DNA of 21,101 nucleotides from Deltaproteobacteria bacterium (lineage in GTDB: Bacteria > Desulfobacterota > DSM-4660 > Desulfatiglandales > Desulfatiglandaceae), in assembly GCA_018644785.1 (NCBI GenBank), contig JABGPV010000057.1, positions 1 through 21,101 of the forward strand, in the 5' to 3' direction. The notes below the pieces were generated by a model, which saw nothing but the letters and a program-made list of their open reading frames with translations, did not search any database and had not been told where the DNA came from. Shown in pieces: positions 1-8,091 of the stretch. The position numbers were made by a program, and so were the translations under genes. Each line of letters begins with the position of its first letter. Position 1 is the stretch's first letter.

Positions 1-185
1 AACTGGGGAAGAAAGAGATTAGCAGTTCGGAAGTGGGCGAGAAGGTTATTAACAAGCTCAAGGAATGGGATGAAGTGGCCTACGTACGCTTTGCATCCGT
101 GTACCGGCAGTTCAAGGACATCAATGAATTCATGTCGGAATTGGAAGAGATCCTGAAATCCAAGCAGGATACTGAAAAGAAATAA
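1..185 (+). CDS. nrdR: Transcriptional repressor NrdR, C-terminal part (5' truncated by window)
   Basis: The frame beginning at base 3 gives 60 residues ending at TAA 183-185. The stretch [20 protein letters not shown] is the characteristic end of the NrdR ATP-cone domain. NrdR represses ribonucleotide reductase operons by binding NrdR boxes according to its ATP/dATP occupancy. The N-terminal zinc ribbon lies outside the window. The stop codon directly abuts the ribD ATG with no spacer, so the two genes are very probably co-transcribed. The nrdR-ribD order is common in several bacterial phyla, including Desulfobacterota. The identification rests on the C-terminal third only, but that motif is distinctive. 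Confidence 0.9.
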   Translation, partial: LGKKEISSSEVGEKVINKLKEWDEVAYVRFASVYRQFKDINEFMSELEEILKSKQDTEKK

Positions 186-1292
186 ATGAAAGAAACCCAT
201 ATCAAATTCATGAAACTGGCCATCAAGGAAGCGCGCAAGGGCCTGGGCCGAACATCTCCCAATCCTGCGGTCGGCGCCGTCATCGTGAAAGAGGGCAGGG
301 TGGTTGCCAGTGGCTATCACCAAGCGCCGGGAATGCCGCATGCGGAAGTTGACGCTTTCGAGAAAATCGGCAACCGGGCCCCGGGGGGCACGCTCTATGT
401 GACTCTGGAGCCGTGCAACCATTTCGGAAAAACACCCCCCTGTACGGAACTTGTTCTGAAAAGCGGCGTCAAAAGGGTGGTTGTGGGAATGAGAGATCCC
501 AATCCTCTGGTGACGGGAGGCGGGTGTAATTATCTGGAGAAAAAAGGTCTTGAGGTCGTTACCGGAATCTTAAAGGATGAATGCATCCGGTTGAATGAGG
601 CATTCATCAAATTTATATCAACCGGCCGGCCATTTGTAATCGCCAAATCAGCCATGACCCTTGATGGTTGGACCGCCACATCCGCACAACACTCCCAATG
701 GATCACCAACGAAAAATCAAGGGGTTTCGTACATAAGTTGAGAGATCGTGTAGACGCAGTGATGATGGGGGTTGGAACGGTTCTGGTCGATAATCCGGCC
801 ATGACCGCGCGCTTCAAGGTGAAGCAGGGAAAAGATCCCATCCGGATTGTCGTGGATACAAAATTCAGAACACCACCTGACGCAAAAGTCATGAAAAATA
901 AATCCACCGCGCCGACGATTATCGCCACCAGCATTGATGGAAACCGTTGTTTCCAGGATTCCGGCCCCCATCGCAAAGGCGTGGAAACCCTTGTCTGTCC
1001 CACTTTCGCCGGTAAGATTGATCTGGCCGCACTCATGGAAAAACTGGGGAAGATGTCCATCACCAGTGTTTTGGTGGAAGGCGGCTCTATAATTCTGGGG
1101 GCCATGCTTCGCGCACAACTGATCGATAAATTCTATGTCTTTATGGCACCCAAGATCCTCGGCAGCGGTGATGGCATTCCCATGGCGGCCGGCCGTGGAC
1201 CCAAAACCATGGAAGAATCCCTCAAACTTCAGAACATCAAAGTCCGGCGCTTTGGGGATGATGTGCTCATCAGGGGCTATCCGAGCTATTAG
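186..1292 (+). CDS. ribD: Bifunctional riboflavin biosynthesis protein RibD (deaminase/reductase)
   Basis: The 368-residue protein matches the usual RibD length. The N-terminal cytidine-deaminase-like domain (about 5-145) carries the zinc site: H52-A-E54 and C77/C86 in PCNHFGKTPPC. It deaminates the pyrimidine intermediate made from GTP. The C-terminal reductase domain (about 148-365) has TLDGWTA, GVGTVLVDNPAMTAR and VEGGSIILGAML and reduces the ribosyl side chain with NADPH. Both are cytoplasmic steps of riboflavin synthesis. The gene starts on the base after the nrdR stop. No ribE, ribBA or ribH follows: the next gene is convergent and overlaps the last 23 bp. The rest of the pathway must therefore be elsewhere. 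Confidence 0.96.
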   Translation: MKETHIKFMKLAIKEARKGLGRTSPNPAVGAVIVKEGRVVASGYHQAPGMPHAEVDAFEKIGNRAPGGTLYVTLEPCNHFGKTPPCTELVLKSGVKRVVVGMRDPNPLVTGGGCNYLEKKGLEVVTGILKDECIRLNEAFIKFISTGRPFVIAKSAMTLDGWTATSAQHSQWITNEKSRGFVHKLRDRVDAVMMGVGTVLVDNPAMTARFKVKQGKDPIRIVVDTKFRTPPDAKVMKNKSTAPTIIATSIDGNRCFQDSGPHRKGVETLVCPTFAGKIDLAALMEKLGKMSITSVLVEGGSIILGAMLRAQLIDKFYVFMAPKILGSGDGIPMAAGRGPKTMEESLKLQNIKVRRFGDDVLIRGYPSY

Positions 1293-2382
1293 AAAAAGCG
1301 TCTGCTTTTTGAAACCCTCCGACTCTCTTTCCATCACTGAAAACATGAAGTCCGGAGGGACGAACAGAAAACGTGATGTTGTCCCCCGCTCGAATCGGAG
1401 CGTCTTTTTCAACCCTCAAGGTCATATTTGATTTTCCAACGCGGGCATGGATATGTTTTTCAGCACCCACATTGCTGACCATTTCCACCCGGGCATGGAT
1501 GACCGGCCCCGATTGGGTTCCCATTTTCACATCCTCCGGACGAAACCCGATCTCCACCTCCCGGTTTTCCCATTCCTTGGGCAACTGTTGCAATTTAACG
1601 GCAAAGTCTCGGCACCGAAAGACCGTCTGTCCCGCAGAGACGGCAAGGCTCCCTTTGAACAGGTTCATCACCGGAGATCCCACAAAGGTGGCCACAAACG
1701 TGTCGGCCGGCCGGTCGTATATGTCTTCGGGTGAACCTGTCTGATGTATTCGGCCTTCTTTCATGACCGCCACCTGATCGCCCAGGCTCATGGCTTCCAC
1801 CTGGTCATGGGTTACATGGATAAACGTACCTTCACTCTCCTGATGAAGCTTTTTGAGCTCCATTCGCACGTGCATGCGCAGTTGCGCATCCAGATTGCTC
1901 AAGGGTTCGTCCAGGAGAAAAATGCTCGGTTCGCGAACCAGTGCCCTTCCCATGGCCACCCGCTGCCGTTGTCCCCCTGAGAGGTGTTTGGGCTTTCGAT
2001 TCAACAGCGGTTCAATCCCGAGGATGCGCGCGGTCTGCGTGACTCTCTCCTTTATGACATTTTTCCGCATACCGCGCATGCGAAGGGCAAACCCCAGATT
2101 TTCGATCACCGTCATGTGGGGATAGAGTGCATAGCTTTGGAAAACCATGGCCACATCCCGCTCCTTCGGGCCCTTATTATCAACGGACCGCCCGTCTATG
2201 ACCACGGAGCCCCGATCCTGGGGAACGAGTCCTGCAACAATCTGGAGCAATGTGCTTTTCCCACACCCGGAAGGCCCCAGGAGTACGCAGAATTCGCCGT
2301 TGTTTACCAACAGATCAACATCCGATGCGGCCACCACATCTCCAAAACATTTGCTGATGCCGCTTAGCTTAAGCGATGACAT
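1270..2382 (-). CDS. ABC sugar importer ATP-binding protein (MalK/UgpC/MsmK type)
   Basis: This 370-residue protein is the nucleotide-binding subunit of a carbohydrate ABC importer, peripheral on the inner face of the cytoplasmic membrane. Visible motifs are Walker A GPSGCGKST (36-44), Q-loop Q82, signature LSGGQ (134-138), Walker B FLLDEP with catalytic E159, and the switch H192. Residues from about 235 form the OB/TOBE regulatory domain typical of this subfamily, which can serve several importers. It is the last gene of the minus-strand operon, 3 bp after the second permease. Its final 23 bp overlap the end of ribD, and the last residues are encoded by the hairpin at 1293-1310, so the C-terminal tail may be an extension. 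The sugar cannot be inferred. Confidence 0.93.
   Translation of the reverse strand: MSSLKLSGISKCFGDVVAASDVDLLVNNGEFCVLLGPSGCGKSTLLQIVAGLVPQDRGSVVIDGRSVDNKGPKERDVAMVFQSYALYPHMTVIENLGFALRMRGMRKNVIKERVTQTARILGIEPLLNRKPKHLSGGQRQRVAMGRALVREPSIFLLDEPLSNLDAQLRMHVRMELKKLHQESEGTFIHVTHDQVEAMSLGDQVAVMKEGRIHQTGSPEDIYDRPADTFVATFVGSPVMNLFKGSLAVSAGQTVFRCRDFAVKLQQLPKEWENREVEIGFRPEDVKMGTQSGPVIHARVEMVSNVGAEKHIHARVGKSNMTLRVEKDAPIRAGDNITFSVRPSGLHVFSDGKRVGGFQKADAFSNSSDSP
1293..1310. terminator. Small A/T-stem hairpin just after ribD, possible bidirectional terminator
   Basis: AAAAAGC-GTCT-GCTTTTT forms a perfect 7-bp stem with a 4-nt loop, beginning on the first base after the ribD stop. The T-run is the 3' arm and reads as a U-tract in either direction. 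With only two G-C pairs it would be a weak terminator. It lies inside the 3' coding end of the convergent ABC ATPase gene. Confidence 0.35.
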
Positions 2383-2385
2383 ATG

Positions 2386-3213
2386 CTATCCTTTTATGGC
2401 GCCTGCCGACAATCCGGCAACGATGCGCCGTTGAAAAAAAAGTACCAGAATAATCAACGGCAGGGTTGTGATCAGTGAGGCCGCCGCGATTTCTCCCCAT
2501 GGTATGGAATGTTCTCCCTGAAAGAGTGCAATGCCCACCGGCATGGTCTGTCTGGCCGGATCGGTCATGATGAGAAGCGCCAGAAAAAATTCGTTCCAGG
2601 CGTAGATAAACGCCAGGATACCCGCCGTAAAAAGACCCGGTGCCGACAAAGGGAGTATGACCCGAAAAAGCGCGCCGGGGCGGCTGCAGCCGTCCACCAG
2701 GGCGGCCTTTTCCAGTTCTTCCGGGATTTCCCGAAAGAAAAGCGCCAGGATCCAGATGGTCAGGGGAAGGGTGAGCGCCACATAGGGAAGGATGAGGCCA
2801 TGGTACTGGTTGAGCCACCCCACAGCGCGAAGAAAACGCCAGATGGGTCCTGCAATGGTGATTTGTGGGAACATGGCACAGGCCAGAACCCCCATGAGAA
2901 TCAGCCGTGCCGGGCGGCGGGGAAGCCGTGCCAAAGCATACCCGGCCAGCGCTCCCAGGGACAGGGTGACAAGGGTGGTGGTGCCCGCCACGATGAGAGA
3001 ATTGAGCAGGTAATAAAGGAGATGATGCTTAAAAACAGCGGACTCAAAAGCTGCAATGGAAAAATCGGGCAGCCATACCGGCGGAATGGCCGTGATCTGG
3101 TTTTCGGTCTTAAAGGCAGACAGAACAAAAAACAGGAAAGGCGAAAGGGAAAAGCCAACGGCCAGAATGACGCCCGTCAGGAATAGGCCTTTTCTTAAAA
3201 ATCCCGGGATCAT
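2386..3213 (-). CDS. ABC sugar importer permease, MalG-like
   Basis: A 275-residue integral membrane subunit with about six hydrophobic segments. The cytoplasmic EAA loop (about 165-193, with EEL..AALVDGCSRPGALF..ILP) docks on the ATPase. The ATG at 3213 is chosen over a longer open frame reaching 3321 because it overlaps the stop of the upstream permease as ATGA (3213-3210). It also gives the usual MalG length and a first membrane segment at about 10-33. It pairs with the MalF-like permease and the ATPase gene 3 bp downstream to form the transmembrane channel of the importer. Confidence 0.92.
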   Translation of the reverse strand: MIPGFLRKGLFLTGVILAVGFSLSPFLFFVLSAFKTENQITAIPPVWLPDFSIAAFESAVFKHHLLYYLLNSLIVAGTTTLVTLSLGALAGYALARLPRRPARLILMGVLACAMFPQITIAGPIWRFLRAVGWLNQYHGLILPYVALTLPLTIWILALFFREIPEELEKAALVDGCSRPGALFRVILPLSAPGLFTAGILAFIYAWNEFFLALLIMTDPARQTMPVGIALFQGEHSIPWGEIAAASLITTLPLIILVLFFQRRIVAGLSAGAIKG

Positions 3214-4094
3214 ACTCTCGCCTCCAGTAAACGCCGCCCCACGGCCCGGACATAGACCACCGCAAGAAACAGTGCCATGGTGAAGATACACACGGATATG
3301 GCGGACCCGTACCCCATCCACCCTTCCACAAACATTTTCTTGTAGCCGTAGAGCTGGAGCACATTGGTGGCATCGGCGGGCCCTCCCTGGGTCAAGACGT
3401 AGGCCAGGTCAAATACCCGGAAAGCATCGATGGTCCGGAACAGCAGGGCCACCATGACCGCCGGCCGGATCAGGGGCCAGGTGATATGCCGGAAACGCTG
3501 CCAGGACCCGGCGCCGTCCACAAGCCCGGCCTGATGGATTTCCGGGGGAATTACCTGAAGACCCGCAAGGATCAGCAATGCGGCAAAAGATGCGGTTTTC
3601 CAGATATCGGCCAGAATAATGGCGCCCAATGCAGTGGCGGGATAAGCAAGCCATGGAACATAAGAAGCGGTTTCGGTTCCGAAGAGCAGATAGTTGACTG
3701 TGCCGTAGGCGTCATTCATGAGAAAACGCCACATCTGTGCCGCCACCACCGTGGGGATGGCCCACGGGATCAGAACCGCGGCTCTCAGGGCGCCTCTGCC
3801 GGGGAAGTGTCTGTGCATGAGCAGTGCCAGGAAAAGGCCTATCAGAAGTTCAAAAAAGGTGGTTACCCCCACGAAAATCACTGTTGTCCAGAGAGAATGG
3901 CGTGCGACAGGGTCGTGGAACAGATCCCGGTAGTTTTCAAATCCCACCATGGCTTCCCCCAGCTGGGGAAGCCCGCTGATCACCCGGTGAAAACTCAAGT
4001 AAAAGGACTGCCCCACCGGGATCAGGATAAACAGCACCAGCAGGGAAAGTGCCGGCAGAAGCAATAGCAGGAAGAATTGGTTTTTGCTGATCAT
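3210..4094 (-). CDS. ABC sugar importer permease, MalF-like
   Basis: A 294-residue membrane protein of the binding-protein-dependent sugar permease family. It has an N-terminal membrane anchor (about 7-30), further helices, and the EAA loop at about 185-213 (EIHQAGLVDGAGSWQRFRHI). It lacks the large periplasmic insertion of enterobacterial MalF, like most UgpA/MsmF-type permeases. It overlaps both neighbours by 4 bp (ATGA at 4094-4091 and at 3213-3210), which indicates translational coupling within one mRNA. Confidence 0.92.
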   Translation of the reverse strand: MISKNQFFLLLLLPALSLLVLFILIPVGQSFYLSFHRVISGLPQLGEAMVGFENYRDLFHDPVARHSLWTTVIFVGVTTFFELLIGLFLALLMHRHFPGRGALRAAVLIPWAIPTVVAAQMWRFLMNDAYGTVNYLLFGTETASYVPWLAYPATALGAIILADIWKTASFAALLILAGLQVIPPEIHQAGLVDGAGSWQRFRHITWPLIRPAVMVALLFRTIDAFRVFDLAYVLTQGGPADATNVLQLYGYKKMFVEGWMGYGSAISVCIFTMALFLAVVYVRAVGRRLLEARV

Positions 4095-5392
4095 TTTGCC
4101 ATCATCGCTTCCAGCGCCAGCAGCTTTTTAAGCCTCCCTGCGGAGGTACGGGCCAGGGAGGGAAGCGCCACGTTCTTTTTGATAATAGCGGTACTGAAAA
4201 ACCGCTGAAGTTCCTGGCTGAGCATCGGGTATATGGGGGAAGGGGGGCGGCTCGCGGCTTTTTCAAAGGAGGGGAGAAAGGCGATGAGGTGGGGCATTTT
4301 CTGTTGAATGGTCGGATCTTCATAGACCGATTTTCGGGTGGGTGCAAGACCTGCCTCCAGTGCAAGGGTTTTCTGACTCTCTTTGGAGGTCATGAAACGG
4401 ATGAACTGCCATGCGGCGTCGGGGTGTCTGGAAAATGTATTGATGCCGAAGTGCCACCCGCCCAGGGTGGCGGCGTGATGGTGTCCCTTGAATGCCGGCA
4501 GAAACCCCACGCCCACCTTGCCTGAGATGGCGGATTTCCGAGGATCATCGGCAACGGCCCAGGCATAGGGCCAGTTGCGATGGAAGACCGCTTTGCCTTC
4601 GGTGAACAGGCTCAGGGACTCCGGTTCCTCGTAGGTAACGACTCCCCTGGGCGCCGCATTGCCGATGATGCGGTCGCGAACAAACCCGATGGCCTCAAGG
4701 GCCGGCGGCCGGTCCAGCAGAACCCGGCCGGTATTTCGATCCAGGATATCACCCCCGTTGGACCGGAGAAATTCCAGCATGTTGCACACCAGCCCTTCGT
4801 ACTGTTTGAACTGGGCTGAATAGATGTAAAGCCCGGGATCACTTTCCCCTCTCAGAATTACTTCTCCCTGCCGGATCATCTCGGGCCAGGTGCGGGGCGG
4901 ATTAAAGTGATATTTTTCAAGCAGGTCCTTCCTGTAATAGAACAGTCCCGCTGCCAGATAGCAGGGGACACCGTATATTTTCCCCCGCCAGGTACCGGCT
5001 GAAATGGGTCCCTTCAGGAATTTTTCTTGTTCCGATTCAGGAAACCGGGGGGTTAAATCGAGAGCCCAGCCCGCGTTTGCAAATTCAGGAGGCCATACCA
5101 CATCCATCAGGAAGACGTCCACGGACGGGTCCCTGTTCTTGAGTCGCTGGGTGATAATCGCATGATATTCAGTGGATGAGTGGGGGCTTACCTGGCGCTT
5201 TACGGTTATGTAGGGATGTTTTTTCTGGAACTTCTGAATCAATTTTTCCCAGGCAGCCGGCTGGCTGGGCTTCCAGGTGAGGAAAACGATTTCCGTGGTG
5301 CTTGGAGCGGCAGCGGCGATGAGATGCCAGAACCCAAATAGAATCAGAATGCCACAAATGATAATTCTTGGCAGAAAACATCTCATAACCAT
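4091..5392 (-). CDS. Extracellular solute-binding protein of the sugar ABC importer (family 1)
   Basis: A 433-residue secreted protein with a Sec signal peptide (hydrophobic core IIICGILILFGFWHLIAAAA, followed by mature sequence beginning about APSTTEIVFLTW). The mature part follows the family-1 pattern: FLTWKP, AWEKLIQKFQKKHP, a DVFLMDVVWPPEF segment and a late WQFIRFMTSKESQ segment. It should capture the sugar outside the cytoplasmic membrane and deliver it to the two permeases. An alternative ATG at 5386 (MRCFLPRI) has an AGG seven bases upstream and may be the true start; the signal peptide is intact either way. It begins 26 bp after the glycosyltransferase stop, so it belongs to the same operon. 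Confidence 0.92.
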   Translation of the reverse strand: MVMRCFLPRIIICGILILFGFWHLIAAAAPSTTEIVFLTWKPSQPAAWEKLIQKFQKKHPYITVKRQVSPHSSTEYHAIITQRLKNRDPSVDVFLMDVVWPPEFANAGWALDLTPRFPESEQEKFLKGPISAGTWRGKIYGVPCYLAAGLFYYRKDLLEKYHFNPPRTWPEMIRQGEVILRGESDPGLYIYSAQFKQYEGLVCNMLEFLRSNGGDILDRNTGRVLLDRPPALEAIGFVRDRIIGNAAPRGVVTYEEPESLSLFTEGKAVFHRNWPYAWAVADDPRKSAISGKVGVGFLPAFKGHHHAATLGGWHFGINTFSRHPDAAWQFIRFMTSKESQKTLALEAGLAPTRKSVYEDPTIQQKMPHLIAFLPSFEKAASRPPSPIYPMLSQELQRFFSTAIIKKNVALPSLARTSAGRLKKLLALEAMMAK

Positions 5393-5418
5393 ACCTAAAA
5401 AATGGTATTATTTATATT

Positions 5419-6678
5419 TTAGCCACCAATGAAAGGAGGGAACATCGCCTCGATCAACTCAATGGCACGGGTAATTCCGTTTTCTTTTTTAATCTTCCGT
5501 GCAATCTCTCCAGCTCGTTCACGGTATGATTCCTTCTTAGTCAAATCTTCCAGCTTTAGTGCAAATCCGGCTGCTTTAATTCTCTTTAAGGGCTGCGGTT
5601 TGGGGCCACACCTAAGGGACCATATTCGGCGGCCCCAGTAAGGTTGATCAAAGGTTGAGTGACAAATGAGTGTCGGGAGTCCGGCACGCATACCTGCCGC
5701 CGTTGTACCCGCCCCACCGTGATGGACTACGGCACTGACGTTCTTAAATAGGGCATCATGGGGGGCGCCCCTGATCGCAAACATCGTCTCAGGCAAGGCC
5801 ATCTCCTCTAGTCCTCCCCATCCCATGGCAAGTATCGCCCGAACATTTGCAATACGTACACCTTCAATTATTTCTTTCGTTAGTTTTTTGGGATCCCACG
5901 ACGGCATGGAACCAAAACCAATATAGATGGGTTTGTCTCCTGCCTTGAGAAACGCTGCGAGTGCTGTATCAGGCTGCCAGCTTCTCCCTTCCTCCAAGAA
6001 CCAGTATCCGGTCGTCTGAATGTTTTCCTCCGGGTCGTTTGGATATGGAACCAGAACGGGTGAGGCCATGCAAAGCTGCATGAAAGAACTGCCTTTAAAC
6101 CCGTTGACCGGCATGAAGATGGGGCTCTTTCCAATCCCCAGTGTTTCCTTCCGCCAACGGTTAATCATTCTCAAGAATAACAGTCGGGAAAAGAGCAATG
6201 GCTTGTACGAAATCAAATTGAGCCACGGGCCGAAGTTGCCTTTAAATACAATAAATGGAAACGCCTTTGTCGGGAAGATCGGGAAGGGCGCTGTACTGAC
6301 GAGCGCTGCGCCTGTGGCCTCAGCAACATCGATGGCGCATGCAACTTTAGGATGATAAACGATTACGTCGGCGTCACGTGCCGACTTCCATGTGGCATCC
6401 AGGGTTCCGCGCATTAAAGGGATGATGCTCTTTTTCCAGATTTTAATTAACGTGAACGGATTACCGGATAAGACCTTCCTCCCTTCGGGTAACTGCAGAA
6501 AAGTCTGCATATCAACACCAATCGTATGAAACTCCAGACCATGACCCTCAACCCATGACGCAAAATTGTCAGGGCACGCCAGCAGTACCTCATGACCGTG
6601 AGTCTGAAGGGCCTTACCCAAAGCGATATAAGGTTGTACGTCCCCTCTTGTCCCACTGGTAAGAATTGCAATCTTCAT
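5419..6678 (-). CDS. Glycosyltransferase of the UDP-glucosyltransferase / GT28-N superfamily (GT1-like)
   Basis: A 419-residue GT-B-fold enzyme. The N-terminus (MKIAILTSGTRGDVQPYIAL) is the acceptor-side signature seen in sterol, macrolide and glycolipid glucosyltransferases. The C-terminal donor-binding half carries HHGGAGTTAAGMRAGLPT (319-336) and DQPYWGRR (344-351), matching the UDP-sugar binding signature of GT1. The acceptor is probably a small hydrophobic or lipid molecule and the donor a UDP- or dTDP-hexose, by family analogy only. The ATG overlaps the stop of the upstream flavoprotein gene by 4 bp. Co-transcription with a sugar importer is unusual. The gene looks more A+T rich than the ABC genes, which may mean a separate origin. 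Confidence 0.88.
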   Translation of the reverse strand: MKIAILTSGTRGDVQPYIALGKALQTHGHEVLLACPDNFASWVEGHGLEFHTIGVDMQTFLQLPEGRKVLSGNPFTLIKIWKKSIIPLMRGTLDATWKSARDADVIVYHPKVACAIDVAEATGAALVSTAPFPIFPTKAFPFIVFKGNFGPWLNLISYKPLLFSRLLFLRMINRWRKETLGIGKSPIFMPVNGFKGSSFMQLCMASPVLVPYPNDPEENIQTTGYWFLEEGRSWQPDTALAAFLKAGDKPIYIGFGSMPSWDPKKLTKEIIEGVRIANVRAILAMGWGGLEEMALPETMFAIRGAPHDALFKNVSAVVHHGGAGTTAAGMRAGLPTLICHSTFDQPYWGRRIWSLRCGPKPQPLKRIKAAGFALKLEDLTKKESYRERAGEIARKIKKENGITRAIELIEAMFPPFIGG

Positions 6679-7307
6679 TTAGTTTTTAGATCCTTACCGT
6701 GTTCCCGCTCCTTTTTAGCCAAAAAATAATCGGTTTTTTTAATCTTTACATCATCGGTTCCCCAGTGCAGTTTTTTGTCTGCTTTTTGGTAGCGTGGAAT
6801 ATGCTTTGAACAGTGCATATAAGCCTCTTCCACTTCGATCAGTACCCAGCGATCCGGTTTCCGTCCCTTCTTTTTCATATCATCAATTATTTTCCGGGAA
6901 ATATTTTTTCGTTGTAATAACTCGTTATTTTCAATAATTGCGGCCTTACCATTTACATGAAGACCCACTGTATCTTTGATAAAATCAATGAACATCAAAC
7001 CGATGTGTGGGTTTTCCAAAATATTACCTAGACTTGCTGTTACGCCATTTCCTCTATATTCCGGGTAGACGAGATTCATTTCGTCTAGAACGTGGACAAA
7101 ACCAGCTTCTCCAGCTCTCAGAGAACAATCGCAATCTCCTTTTGCATCGGACGTTGCAATAACTAAGATCTCCTGCTTGGCAATAAATTCAACCATGCGT
7201 GGATTAAGCCGGTCAAGCACCTGATTATCGTAAAATGCTTGGGCTCTTTTTTCTGTATTGAATTTCTTCTGAAGAATATGCTCTCCTGCTGACCCTGGAT
7301 TTGTCAT
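6675..7307 (-). CDS. Pyridoxamine 5'-phosphate oxidase-family FMN-binding protein
   Basis: A 210-residue protein with the split-barrel flavin fold. VEFIAKQEILVIATSDAKGD opens the first strand pair and SLRAGEAGFVHVLDE, GNGVTASLGNILENP and HIGLMFIDF follow in the order seen in the PPOX-like family of 180-220-residue proteins. Members bind FMN or F420 and reduce or protect small substrates; few have a known reaction. GAAAGGTGA sits 4 bases before the ATG at 7307. It is the first gene of the operon that continues through the glycosyltransferase (ATGA overlap) into the ABC importer. The 97 bp upstream are very A+T rich with no clear -35/-10 pair. The substrate is unknown. Confidence 0.85.
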   Translation of the reverse strand: MTNPGSAGEHILQKKFNTEKRAQAFYDNQVLDRLNPRMVEFIAKQEILVIATSDAKGDCDCSLRAGEAGFVHVLDEMNLVYPEYRGNGVTASLGNILENPHIGLMFIDFIKDTVGLHVNGKAAIIENNELLQRKNISRKIIDDMKKKGRKPDRWVLIEVEEAYMHCSKHIPRYQKADKKLHWGTDDVKIKKTDYFLAKKEREHGKDLKTK

Positions 7308-7404
7308 GGTGTCACCTTTCTTTTAGAAATTGAAAATCATCTAAAAAAAGACCAGTTAGCGTAAACTTAACCAAATTAAATTTTCTAAATAACTATTTCT
7401 CTTT

Positions 7405-7532
7405 GCCGAACGTGAAAGTAACCAGCGGTGGATTAACCAACACAGGAATCCGCAAACCTCAAAGCGATGCAAACTGCGATGGAATTTAAAAAGCCCCGGT
7501 TTTAGCCGTCTGAGTTAAGTGCTTTGTTCGGC
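7405..7532 (-). other. attC-like integron recombination site (gene-cassette end)
   Basis: Read on the minus strand, R'' GCCGAAC (7532-7526) and R' GTTCGGC (7411-7405) are perfect inverted repeats. Inside them lie L'' TAACTCAGACGG (7517-7506) and the complement of L' TAACCAGCGG (7419-7428). They pair as TAAC/CAG/CGG with an extra T and an extra A on the L'' side, which corresponds to the extrahelical bases of attC. The 7-8-base segments between R and L do not pair, as in the unpaired central spacer. At 128 bp it is similar in length to long VCR-type sites. The antitoxin stop codon lies inside it, as is usual for cassette genes. R' has C where the GTTRRRY consensus has a purine. No integrase gene is in the window. 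Confidence 0.7.
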
Positions 7533-7810
7533 CTTGGTTTATCAATAAGACTGCCGTGAACATAGCGATGAAGGATACTTGTCATTAGTGTTTGGTATGG
7601 AATTCCATTCTCAACTGCAAGGGCCTGAATCTCTTCCAAAACTTTTGACGATATCCTAATATTAACTCTTTTGTCTTTCTTTAGGGTTTTTCTCGCATAT
7701 TCCTGATGTTTTTTAACTTCAGCCCTAAAATTTTTAACTTGTTTCCATTCACCACGTTCGAATGAATCAAGAATATCTTTTTCTTCTTTATCAAGTTTAC
7801 TTTTGCTCAT
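7502..7810 (-). CDS. CopG/ribbon-helix-helix antitoxin of a type II toxin-antitoxin pair
   Basis: A 102-residue protein. The N-terminal part is charged and helical, and the DNA-binding ribbon-helix-helix follows at about 48-90 (KRVNIRISSKVLEEIQALA, then GIPYQTLMTSILHRY). This layout matches the CopG-type antitoxins partnered with BrnT-like toxins. It should neutralise the toxin and, with it, repress the shared promoter. GGGAG lies 7 bases before the ATG. The start overlaps the toxin end by 14 bp, so toxin comes first. The last residues RPNKALNSDG are encoded by the beginning of the attC-like repeat, a tail often found on integron-cassette proteins; they are probably not part of the original fold. 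Confidence 0.85.
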   Translation of the reverse strand: MSKSKLDKEEKDILDSFERGEWKQVKNFRAEVKKHQEYARKTLKKDKRVNIRISSKVLEEIQALAVENGIPYQTLMTSILHRYVHGSLIDKPRPNKALNSDG

Positions 7811-8084
7811 TTTTTTCTCCCAAATAATCCCGTGTGGCTTTACGACTCCGAATAATAGTTTTTAAGAATTTACCCTCTGAGGATTCAACAAAAGGAACAA
7901 GATAAGCGTATTCATTAATTTCAACGACAATAATTTGCTGGCCAGGATATTTTTTTTGGTTAGGATGAGCGACTAAATCCAAAACATGGCCACGGTCAAT
8001 ATGCATAACAATTTGTTCAAAACCGATACCGCGCTCGACCTTAAGCATCTCATTCTTTTGGAAATTCCATTTGTAATAATCCAT
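7797..8084 (-). CDS. BrnT-like toxin of a type II toxin-antitoxin pair
   Basis: A 95-residue protein starting YYKWNFQKNEMLKVERGIGF and ending LKTIIRSRKATRDYLGE. It contains the WN..KN..L..ERGI.FE opening and the terminal RKAT segment seen in BrnT/DUF497-like ribonuclease toxins. The ATG at 8084 is preferred to one at 8120: it gives the family start, and the upstream codons would lie inside a strong promoter. There is no Shine-Dalgarno sequence; the predicted transcript begins at or next to the ATG. It sits directly upstream of, and overlaps, the antitoxin. Toxicity by RNA cleavage is inferred from the family. Confidence 0.82.
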   Translation of the reverse strand: MDYYKWNFQKNEMLKVERGIGFEQIVMHIDRGHVLDLVAHPNQKKYPGQQIIVVEINEYAYLVPFVESSEGKFLKTIIRSRKATRDYLGEKNEQK

Positions 8085-8091
8085 AGCGGGG

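Noticed and set aside
2509..3186. 225-codon open frame on + strand opposite the MalG-like permease
   Set aside because: It is antisense to a clear membrane-protein gene, very rich in charged residues and lacks any recognisable domain.
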